Below are positions 56,911 to 64,000 of a stretch of 64,000 nucleotides of DNA, one piece after another. A model generated the notes under the pieces. It made no database searches and was not told the DNA's origin. It saw nothing but the letters and a program-made list of their open reading frames with translations. The DNA lies in assembly GCA_947095585.1 (NCBI GenBank), contig OX352763.1, forward strand, positions 62,405,016 through 62,469,015, given 5' to 3'. Position 1 is the first letter of the stretch. The number at the start of each line of letters is the position of its first letter. Both the position numbers and the translations under genes were made by a program. This stretch comes from Nephrocerus scutellatus (taxonomy: Eukaryota; Arthropoda; Insecta; Diptera; Pipunculidae).

Positions 56911-57182
56911 CCAAAACCTTCTCTATAGAAAGCCCGACTGTTCCGATCGTACACAGATCCATGCTTAGGTTTCATCCAAAACGTATTTGCATTAGTAATC
57001 AACTAAAGAGCAAAATCCATATAAAATTTTTCTGTTTCCCACTACCACATCTTACGTTTCTCGCTCTTTGCGACTACTTATTTTTTGTACACTGTATTCA
57101 CATTCCAAAATACAGACGCGTTTTGGATTGGTTTACAGCATTAGTATGCATTGAGTTGGGCTTTCTATAGAGAAGGTTTTGG
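56911..57182. mobile_element. MITE with perfect 25-bp inverted repeats
   Basis: Left 56911-56935 and right 57158-57182 are exact reverse complements (CCAAAACCTTCTCTATAGAA...CCC). GTAAAA(CC) is present on both sides, giving a 6-8-base duplication depending on where the ends are drawn. The 69-codon ORF inside (56961-57170) shows no transposase motif. Confidence 0.75.
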
Positions 57183-57779
57183 GTAAAACCCAAATGTGCT
57201 CAGTTGTGTAAAAAAAAGTCCCTACCACTGCAAGGCACATGAACTTTTATTACCTACTAATTACTTTTACCTCATAATGTATTGTAGTATACGGTTGAAT
57301 TGGAAATGTTGTACTGTGAAAAGTGTAAAAGTGCGAATATCGGCGAAGCGGGGTAAAGACTTAGCAAAGAGTTGAAATGTGGATATATGCAGGAATTGCA
57401 ACTTATCTAGTGCTGCGGATGTTGCTAATGTAACAAGCAGCGCTTTAGCCAAAAGAGTGTAAAGACCTCCGTTAAAGTTTTAAAATTACTTGTTGCTTTT
57501 ATTAGGAGTCTTTTTATACAAAAATTACACACTAGAAATAGAAATGTATGATATGGAATAAGGTTTTTACATAATTGAGTATTGTGGTCTACTTATTACG
57601 TTCTTCACGCAAATTACATACGTGAAAAGAACTACAACACCGAAGAGCTAAGTGCATACGTTGCGGAAAAGAAGCCACTTTTAAATCAAGATAAAAATAA
57701 TATATATAAAATTATCATGGATCAGGTAGCACAGGAAAAACATTTTTAACAAATTTAATTCTGGCCGAATTCAGGGCTC

Positions 57780-58188
57780 ATTCAGGGCGGAGAAGTTCCT
57801 TTTGCCATCGCCCTTCAGGGAATGCATCGACATTATTGGAAGGAGGGAGGACAGCCCATTCTGCACTTAAGCTGCCCCTTGAGATCGCCAGGCAGGAAAA
57901 TACTACCTGCAACATTAGCAAGACAAGTGTTCGGGCGCAAGTGCTCAGGACATGTAAAATAATCATATAGGATGAATGCAATATGGCTCATAAGAAAGCT
58001 CTCGTGGCACTTGACGAAACTCTGAGAGACCTAAGGAGAAACGATAACCTGATGGGAGGAGCTTTGGTACTGCTTTGTGGAGACTTCCGTCAAACTCTGC
58101 CGGTCATCCCAAAATCAACACCGTCCGATGAAACCCACGCATGCTTAAAACATTCATTTTTGTGGAAACATGTGCGAGAGACAAGATG
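57780..58188 (+). pseudogene. Helitron Pif1-type helicase fragment
   Basis: Plus strand reads ATLLEGGRTAHSALKLPLEI, NTTCNISKTSVRAQVLRTCK, then III-stop-DECNMAHKKALVALDETL, then MGGALVLLCGDFRQTLPVIP and ACLKHSFLWKHVRETR. These are the Pif1-family block between motifs Ia and III; Walker B normally has IIWDE, and the Trp codon is TAG here. Walker A upstream and motifs IV-VI downstream are missing. In a complete Helitron this domain unwinds DNA next to a Rep nuclease. Confidence 0.8.
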
Positions 58189-58314
58189 CCAAACTCTCGC
58201 GTGGCATGGCTCCGCTCTCTTTCCTAATTCATAGGTTATAATAACCTATTTATTTAATTATTTTTATTTTTATGTATTATTTATTCAATTTTTAATAAAT
58301 ATATTTAATTATTT
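58189..58314. mobile_element. hAT-like element, left remaining part
   Basis: Matches the internal GC-rich island of the 1.07-kb element (CCAAACTCTCGCGTGGCA and following A+T-rich tract, as at 28060-28175). Interrupted at ATTT by the gag-only LTR element; continues at 60949. Confidence 0.75.
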
Positions 58315-58556
58315 TGTAAGATTGTAAATCGTGTGTTGGTATCGCAGATTGCAAATCATGTGTTGGCATCGCGGCGACCAAGTTGAACAATGACAGCATC
58401 GATACTCGAGAGGGTGCGGCTAGATATATTCTTTCAAAGAAGAACAAAGAAGATTATTAGAATTACAATGGTATTGTTATTTACGACTTCCGATTAGTTT
58501 TACAAAATAAATGGTGTATTATAATAGTCTAGTTTTTAAATAAATGCTCTATTACA
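58315..58556 (+). repeat. 5' LTR of gag-only element
   Basis: 242 bp, TGTAAGATTG...CTATTACA. One difference noticed from the 3' LTR (GCGGCG against GCAGCG near 58377). Preceded by ATTT. The following bases ACTCAGATGTGGGGTGC are where a primer site should be; I cannot name the tRNA. Confidence 0.9.
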
Positions 58557-58665
58557 ACTCAGATGTGGGGTGCAATCGTATCAAATAAATGCTTGAAATT
58601 GGTGAAATTTTTATTTAAGCAAAAAATCATAATTTTTAATATTCTTCTTGTGACGCCATTTTGCA

Positions 58666-59860
58666 ATGCCGAAAACAATTAAAAATAAAAAGGAGGAAAT
58701 TGTGACTGAATCCGAAAACAAGGATGAACTGGCCGAATTGGATGAGACGATCATAAGTGTTAATCAAGCCGATCAGCGAATCATTGAGGATGAACGAGCA
58801 GATTATGTTGAGCGCAATGAGAGTTTGTTGCGTCAGATTGAGATGTTGGAGCGTGAAAAGGAGTTGTTGTTGTTGCAGCGTCAAGTGGAAAAACTGCGTG
58901 GAAGTGTTCCAGCATATACAAACGATGGTTTAAAAAACACAAATGATACAGCTAACCAATCGAGTATAGGGGCTGTATGTGCCACTAGGCTGGATTTTGG
59001 TGACGTCGAACATGCACTACCATAATTTTCAGGCGACGATCGTGTGCTTGACGTGGGTGAATTTTTTCGAGAGTTCGAGGAAATAATGACGCTGACTGGT
59101 GCTTCAGACACTTTTAAACTTCTGGGCCTTCGACGTTCACTACGAAATGCTGCCAAATTTTTACTTGAAACTAAGCCGTCTGTCAATTACAATGAATTAA
59201 AATCGATGTTGATCAACGAATTCGCAACAGCAACGACACGTGAAGATATTTATCGTCTTTTACGCAATACTAAGTGGGAACACAACGAGGAAACAATGCA
59301 TAATTATCGCTTACGTATGCGACATTGCTAAGAGAGGCGGCGTTCCAGATGGTGAATTAGTCGGCATCATTGTCGACGGACTTCGTATTCCGCGGGCTGC
59401 AGCTTACATCTTACTGGGTGCTAGAACAATGGATGATTTGAAGGACCTAATGAATTTGCACGAAACTCGTCTGATCGATGCTGCCAACACTATGACTGCG
59501 ATGTCTGCTGCCAAAAATTGTACGAATGCCAAAGCTAACACTCAAGCCCCTTCCGCATCCGCTACTTCCATGCAACCGAGATGTTTCAACTGCTCACGAA
59601 TGGGACATATGAAGCCACAATGTCCATATCCAAAGCGACCATCCGGTTCCTGCTTCAAGTGCTGGCAAATGGGACATGTATTGCGCAATTGTCCAAACCC
59701 TCGGAAGCAACTTTTTGAGATGCAAACAGCAATTCCTGCCGTCACTTCTACTGCTTCTTCGCTAACTGCCCTTTCAGCCCAGGCGGCTGCTGTTACTGCT
59801 GAGGATGAAATGGGGGATGAAATGTATCGCCATTTCGAGGTAATGAATTTGTCCAATTAG
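58666..59860 (+). pseudogene. gypsy-type Gag of the gag-only element
   Basis: Structural protein, broken twice. 58666-59025: start MPKTIKNKKEEIV, acidic coiled-coil-like region (RNESLLRQIEMLEREKELLL), ending in a stop after EHALP. 59026-59331: capsid N-domain-like FREFEEIMTLTGASDTFKLL and NYNELKSMLINEFATATTRE. A one-base loss near 59325 shifts the frame; 59330-59860 continues AKRGGVPDGELVGIIVDGL to two CCHC knuckles, CFNCSRMGHMKPQC and CFKCWQMGHVLRNC, which would bind element RNA. Domain order is normal for gypsy Gag. The stop and shift predate or accompany mobilisation in trans. Confidence 0.85.
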
Positions 59861-59869
59861 TTTCATTAA

Positions 59870-60620
59870 AAGATATTAAAAAAGACGAGACTTCCGAGGC
59901 ACTTTTTCAATGCGACATCTTCCGAAGTGCCTGAAACTTCCAAGACAACAATAGATATTAAAAAAGACGAGAATTCCGAGGCGCTTTGTCAATGCGACAT
60001 CTTCCGAAATGCCTGAAACTTCCGAGACAACAATAGATATTAAAAAAGACGAGACTTCCGAGGCGCTTTGTCAATGCGACATCTTCCGAAATGCTTGAAA
60101 CTTCCGAGACAACAATAGATATTAAAAAGACGAGACTTCCGAGGCGCTTTGTCAATGCGACATCTTCCGAAATGCCTGAAACTTCCGAGACAACAATAGA
60201 TATTAAGAAAGACGAGACTTCCGAGGCGCTTTGTCAATGCGACATCTTCCGAAATGCCTGAAACTTCCGAGACAACAATAGATATTAAAAAAGACGAGAC
60301 TTCCGAGGCGCTTTGTCAATGCGACATCTTCCGAAATGCCTGAAACTTTCGAGACAACAATAGATATTAAAAGAGACAAGACTTCCCAGATGCTTTGTCA
60401 ATGCGACATCTTCCGAAATTCCTGAAACTTCCGAGACAACAAAAGATATTAAAAAGAGACGAGACTTCCGAGATGCTTTCTCAATGCGACATCTTGCGAA
60501 ATTCCTGAAACTTCCGCGACAACAAAAGATATTAAAAAGAGACGAGACTTCCGAGATGCTTTGTCAATGCGAAACTTTTACATCTTTCGAAATTCCTAAA
60601 ACTTCCGAGGCAAAACCAGA
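59870..60620 (+). repeat. 82-bp tandem repeat, about nine copies
   Basis: AGATATTAAAA marks successive copies at about 59871, 59953, 60035, 60117, 60198, 60280, 60362, 60444 and 60527 (steps 81-83). Each contains CTTCCGAGGCGCTTTGTCAA and GCGACATCTTCCGAAAT. Because 82 is not a multiple of three, the reading frame rotates and no repeat protein is encoded throughout. One copy reads DIKKDETSEALCQCDIF. Confidence 0.9.
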
Positions 60621-60711
60621 CGAGTATAATTATGAGGTGGAATGGTTGGAAGAAGAAACAGAAAACATCGATGGTCGAGGGCGAACTGAGGTCAGATTGG
60701 CCGAGTTGTAA
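60484..60711 (+). pseudogene. Open tail after the 82-bp repeats
   Basis: 75 codons covering the last repeats and then a unique acidic stretch (DEYNYEVEWLEEETENIDGR). The unique part (about 60605-60710) may be the original C-terminus of the element's polyprotein. No domain recognised. Confidence 0.3.
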
Positions 60712-60948
60712 GATTGTAAATCGTGTGTTGGTATCGCAGATTGCAAATCATGTGTTGGCATCGCAGCGACCAAGTTGAACAATGACAGCATCGATACTCG
60801 AGAGGGTGCGGCTAGATATATTCTTTCAAAGAAGAACAAAGAAGATTATTAGAATTACAATGGTATTGTTATTTACGACTTCCGATTAGTTTTACAAAAT
60901 AAATGGTGTATTATAATAGTCTAGTTTTTAAATAAATGCTCTATTACA
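60707..60948 (+). repeat. 3' LTR of gag-only element
   Basis: 242 bp, same as the 5' LTR but for one base noticed; followed by ATTT. Only a weak purine-rich stretch precedes it. Confidence 0.9.
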
Positions 60949-61388
60949 ATTTAATTTTATTTCATTTATTTAATTACTTAATTATATTTTTATGTAATTA
61001 TTTTTTTAATAGATTTTTAGTTTTGGGAGTTCCGGGTGTCGATACGACGGTCTGCCAGGTTGCTAGGTGGTAAACTCCACCGGTCATCCAGGAGGGACTT
61101 TATCGAACCTAGGAAACTCTTAGCAAAACCTCTGGGGTCGAGAGGGTGTTGACCTGGGTCTCGCCAAATTGCACATCTGGGGCTGCTGGTCACATCGACT
61201 CGAAAACCGGTCGATGTTGCAGGGAGCTGTCAGGCACTCGAGGACTCCTTCCACAAAAGATATGCCGGGCAGCTCGAGAAGCATTTAAGTGTATATATTT
61301 GCCCGTCAAGCATCAAGCGAATAAATACCCACCAAACGAAAATACGAATTCATTTGTCATCAATTAAACAGGACGTATGGACACCCTA
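60949..61388. mobile_element. hAT-like element, right part
   Basis: Continues from 58314 and ends TATGGACACCCTA at 61388, the right terminal repeat seen in units C and D. Lacks the ACAGGAC-rich stretch found at 43060-43170. Its left terminus is lost at the Helitron boundary. Confidence 0.75.
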
Positions 61389-61663
61389 GGCTGCCTGACT
61401 GAAAGAGTTCTCAGCTTGCATCAAGTTCTCAAACGATCAAGATCGGGCTCTCTTGCAAATTTCAACTATGATAAAATATACACACACATACATAAATTAA
61501 TTAATGAATTTCTTAACTATACAATACACAATAAAATAAGCTTTTCTAAGAAAATTGAAAAAGGCTTCAATTTATTACAAGGTCATTCAAGACGGATAAC
61601 GGTAACTTATCGCAAATAACATTCAAAAGGGTTTTCGCAAATTATATTTCAACAGAATTTACA
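61389..61663. other. BEL/Pao 5' leader region
   Basis: An 80-codon ORF (61377-61619) starts inside the hAT-like end and is not supported. Probably the leader of the BEL element that follows. Confidence 0.35.
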
Positions 61664-62400
61664 ATGTCCGTCACTGAAGCATCTAACGGCATTGTCGCAA
61701 CCACATCATCAGAAGAAAAAATAGTAGCATAGCAACTAAAGAAATACCGTTCCCATCGTACGGTACTTCTTGGTCAGATGACGAAATTTAAGAATTACAT
61801 TTCGGCAAATCAACTCAATAATTTTGAATTGAACACAAAACTTGGCTTATTGGAAGCTCAATTTTCAAGCTTTGATAAAGTTCAGTCACAAATTAAAGAG
61901 TTAGATTAAGAAGAAATTAACTCAAACAAACGCGATTCTTATGAGGAAAATTTTTGCCTGGTAAAGTCGCTTATTTTAGAGCGTTTGGAAGAATTGCGAA
62001 CACATCAACATCAAGTAACGGATTCACCTTTACAAGCAACACAATTTTTTTCGCGATCGCATCAACCACGAATCCATTTGCAAAAAATCCACATCACACC
62101 ATTTCATGGCTCATTCACACACTGGATGGTTTTCTACAACACATTTACTACACTCATCCACAACAACACTGAGTTGTCTCTAATTGAAAAATTCCAATAC
62201 TTGCGTTCCAGTGTTATGGGCAGTGCTGCAAACTTCGGTCGCCGATGGTGACCAATTCAATTATCCATCATGGCAAGAGTGGATTGAGTTCCTAGAACGA
62301 TGTTGCAAGTGGTTGGATATCGCACAATTCATACCTCCAATTGGCCAGCTCGCACCAACAAACTATGCACACCATAAAAAACACTCACTTCATGTGCACA
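61664..62400 (+). pseudogene. BEL/Pao Gag
   Basis: From ATG 61664 (MSVTEASNGIV) through a stop near 61729 to QLKKYRSHRTVLLGQMTKF, a coiled-coil-like stretch, then after a frameshift HQPRIHLQKIHITPFHGSFT, WMVFYNTFTTLIHNN and EKFQYLRSSVMGSA, the conserved core of BEL/Pao Gag, then FLERCCKWLDIAQ (about 62290-62330). At least three breaks. Confidence 0.75.
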
Positions 62401-63529
62401 TCACAACGTTAAATTTGTTAAATAGTGACATTAATCTTGATGTCTTAGTGAGACGATTTTGTGAACTTGAGGAAGCTACAAGTACGTTAAGGCAAATGTC
62501 GACCAAAGAGAGGGAATGTGAAGAGTACTTTTCTGCAACCACTTTGCGATGCACAATTACAAACAAGTTGGCTTTCCATTCGGCTTCCATTCAAGGAAAG
62601 TCCAAATGTATTAGATAACTTATATATCGCCTTAAAACGACTTGAATGCATTGCGCGTAACTTGGAAAATCACCAACATTAAAGCAGGATAACTGCGACT
62701 TCATTGAAGAAGATGAAAATCTTGGACATACTTGGACAACTTATTATTATATACTATACCATTGTGTGCTCAAGCCTGAGAGCACAACCACAAAAATTCG
62801 AGTCGTTTTCGACGCATCTTGTAAGACGTCTTCTGTTTAGTCGTTAAATGTAATACTGAAGATTGGCCCTTCATTACAGGATGATCTATTTGATATTGTG
62901 ATTCGATTTCGCACTCAACGATATGTTCTAATGGCCGACATCACTAAAATGTACCGCCTGGTGTTAGTCGATCAAAGAGATACACTTGTACAACGTATCC
63001 TTTCGAGAAATCCAATGTATTTTAAAATCGATTCGTTTCAGCTTGAATCCGTAACATACGGCATGAGTTGTGCTCCGTATCTTGCATTGCGCCAGTTGGC
63101 AATGGACAATGCAAGGTCATATCCCAATGGTTCAAATGTTACCCTCAGAGACTTCTACGTTGACAATTTGATACCCGGTGCAGAAACAATCAAAGAAGCA
63201 GTAGTAATTAAACAAGAAGTGACTCACCTTTTACATCAAGGTTAATTTCACCTAAGAGAGTGGGCTTCGAATTGCGACATTATTATCGAGGATATTCCGG
63301 AAATCGATCGCGAATCCTTTATTACCTTCGGGGATCAAGACGTCATTATGGCATTGGGCTTAGGATTGAACCCTGTTGATGATACCTTTACGTATCCACA
63401 CACAACATCATACTATAAACAAATAAATAAAAGATCGATCTTATCTGAAATTTCAAAATTATTTGATCCACTGGGACTCTTAAATCCCGTGACCGTAAAT
63501 GCAAAGATCTTTCTACAAAATTTGTGGAA
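62400..63529 (+). pseudogene. BEL/Pao reverse transcriptase, protease missing
   Basis: The Gag frame passes at about 62400 to LNLLNSDINLDVLVRRFCEL, the linker before BEL RT, so the Gag knuckle and protease have been deleted. RT blocks: YHCVLKPESTTTKIRVVFDA, LVLMADITKMYR with the first catalytic Asp (62925-62955), VTYGMSCAPYLALRQLAMDN, and RDFYVDNLIPG at about 63150, where the usual YVDD has Asn for the second Asp. Then ISKLFDPLGLLNPVTVNAKI at 63450-63510, cut at about 63529 by the RTE element. Stops at 62618, 62840 and 63243. Confidence 0.85.
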
Positions 63530-64000
63530 GGTTTCTAATCAGCAAAAGAATGAAACCAACCGTTATCGGCTTTAATGCAGTAAATGAACGGCTATGCACC
63601 CTTCGCGTGCGGGGCAAATTTAAAACCATAAGCCTCATAAACGTTCACGCACCTACAGAGGATTTCCCAGATGATGAAAAAGAAGAATTCTTTAAATCAG
63701 TCGAACGGAAACTCCATGCCTGCCCTCAGTATGATGTAAAAATCATTCTGGGGGATATGAATGCTAAAATAGGTAGGGAGCCAGTATTCAGGCAGTACAT
63801 TGGCACCCATAGCTTACACGAGAACTCTAATGACAATGGACAACGAGTCATAGAGATGGCAGCAAGCAATAATTTGGTCGTTGCGAGTACAAGGTTTGCG
63901 CGTAAAAATATCCACAAAGCCACCTGGGTAACTCCCGATGGAGCCACTCGCAACCAGATAGACCACGTGTTGATAGACCGCCGCCACAACCCGAACCTGA
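63530..64000 (+). pseudogene. RTE endonuclease, open to window edge
   Basis: In one open frame: FLISKRMKPTVIGFNAVNER, LINVHAPTEDFPDDEKEEFF, IILGDMNAKIGREPVFRQYI, NDNGQRVIEMAASNNLVVAS, TWVTPDGATRNQIDHVLIDR. The HAPTE, GDMNAKIG and QIDHVLID motifs are the catalytic core of RTE-clade apurinic endonucleases, which nick the target to prime reverse transcription. The N-terminal 70 or so residues are missing (5' truncation against BEL). No stop before base 64000, so the element may be intact beyond the window. Same family as the fragments in the array. Confidence 0.85.

Larger units (their letters stand above)
56095..57250. repeat. Degenerate repeats around CACATGAACTTT and TAAAACCCAAA
   Basis: The phrases CACATGAACTTTT-TTACCTACT and ATATTCTGGTAAAACCC recur three to four times (about 56370, 56720, 56805, 56840, 56905, 57235) at 100-150-base spacing, suggesting an old tandem repeat inside the Helitron. 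No coding sequence. Confidence 0.45.
55710..58188 (+). mobile_element. Decayed Helitron
   Basis: Left end TCTATATATATAAAATAGAG followed by GCCTAACTAACTCTGGATC and CCAACCAAACTTGG-like phrases, a 5' end typical of insect Helitrons (begins with TC). A Pif1-type helicase fragment is present on the same strand at 57780-58188. The 3' CTRR end is not seen: the right side is cut by hAT-like sequence at about 58188. At least one MITE sits inside. Confidence 0.55.
58315..60948 (+). mobile_element. Gag-only LTR retrotransposon, 2634 bp
   Basis: LTRs 58315-58556 and 60707-60948, 4-base duplication ATTT at 58311-58314 and 60949-60952. The uninterrupted target can be read in the hAT-like copies (for example near 28175). 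Between the LTRs: a Gag pseudogene (58666-59860) and an 82-base tandem repeat (about 59870-60620); no protease, RT or integrase. It must have depended on enzymes from another element. Confidence 0.9.

Noticed and set aside
59542..59856. Minus-strand ORF opposite the zinc knuckles
   Set aside because: Shadow of Gag, whose CCHC motifs fix the plus strand.
59870..60620. CRISPR-like array of 82-bp units
   Set aside because: Whole unit is repeated with no unique spacers; lies inside an LTR element.

Overview
The window reads as repeat-rich nuclear DNA of an insect, most likely a brachyceran fly and plausibly a tephritid. The reasons are A+T-rich spacers, short introns, Jockey/CR1-, LOA- and RTE-like non-LTR elements, copia, gypsy and BEL/Pao LTR elements, and a mariner with DD41D spacing like the rosa elements described from Ceratitis. 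I see no intact host gene, no tRNA or rRNA gene and no bacterial or viral replicon. Almost everything is transposon sequence, much of it nested. The only host-derived coding sequence I recognise is the last exons of a p190-type RhoGAP, and this is multiplied.

Region 1 (1-16.6 kb) is a graveyard of single insertions. It holds a decayed gypsy integrase (1-893), two copies of an unnamed repeat, the second carrying a DD41D mariner (3153-4449), and a minus-strand copia element (about 5.95-11.07 kb) into which an RTE retrotransposon inserted (about 8.61-10.76 kb). These are followed by a 5'-truncated Jockey/CR1-like LINE (11.31-14.45 kb) inserted in a minus-strand gypsy element (14.45-16.56 kb), whose gag is itself split by a hAT-like element (15219-15949). 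Region 2 (16.6-21.5 kb) holds a solo LTR-like segment, five non-LTR reverse transcriptase fragments on the minus strand, and a plus-strand aspartic protease remnant.

Region 3 (about 21.5-54.9 kb) is a tandem array of four composite units, A (about 7.0 kb), B (7.03 kb), C (9.9 kb) and D (about 9.4 kb). Each unit has the same order: an AAGTC-rich tract, a small basic ORF, a polypurine tract, an LTR with an inserted palindromic MITE, a leader, a repeat carrying a 1-kb G/T-rich minisatellite and a foldback, p190 RhoGAP terminal exons, an RTE endonuclease fragment, and a 1.07-kb hAT-like element. Units C and D carry a second, more decayed p190 block next to an oppositely oriented membrane-protein-like ORF. 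Unit joints sit at short microhomologies, and unit-specific deletions lie between short direct repeats.

Region 4 (54.9-64 kb) holds a gypsy primer-binding site and gag remnant, a decayed Helitron with a Pif1-type helicase fragment, a 2.6-kb gag-only LTR retrotransposon (58315-60948) with near-identical 242-bp LTRs inserted into another copy of the hAT-like element, a BEL/Pao element lacking its protease, and an open RTE endonuclease running off the right edge.

Several insertions can be proved inside the window because an uninterrupted copy of the target is also present (mariner, gag-only LTR element, 1.07-kb hAT-like element). The array that amplifies p190 exons together with transposons is the most unusual structure here.
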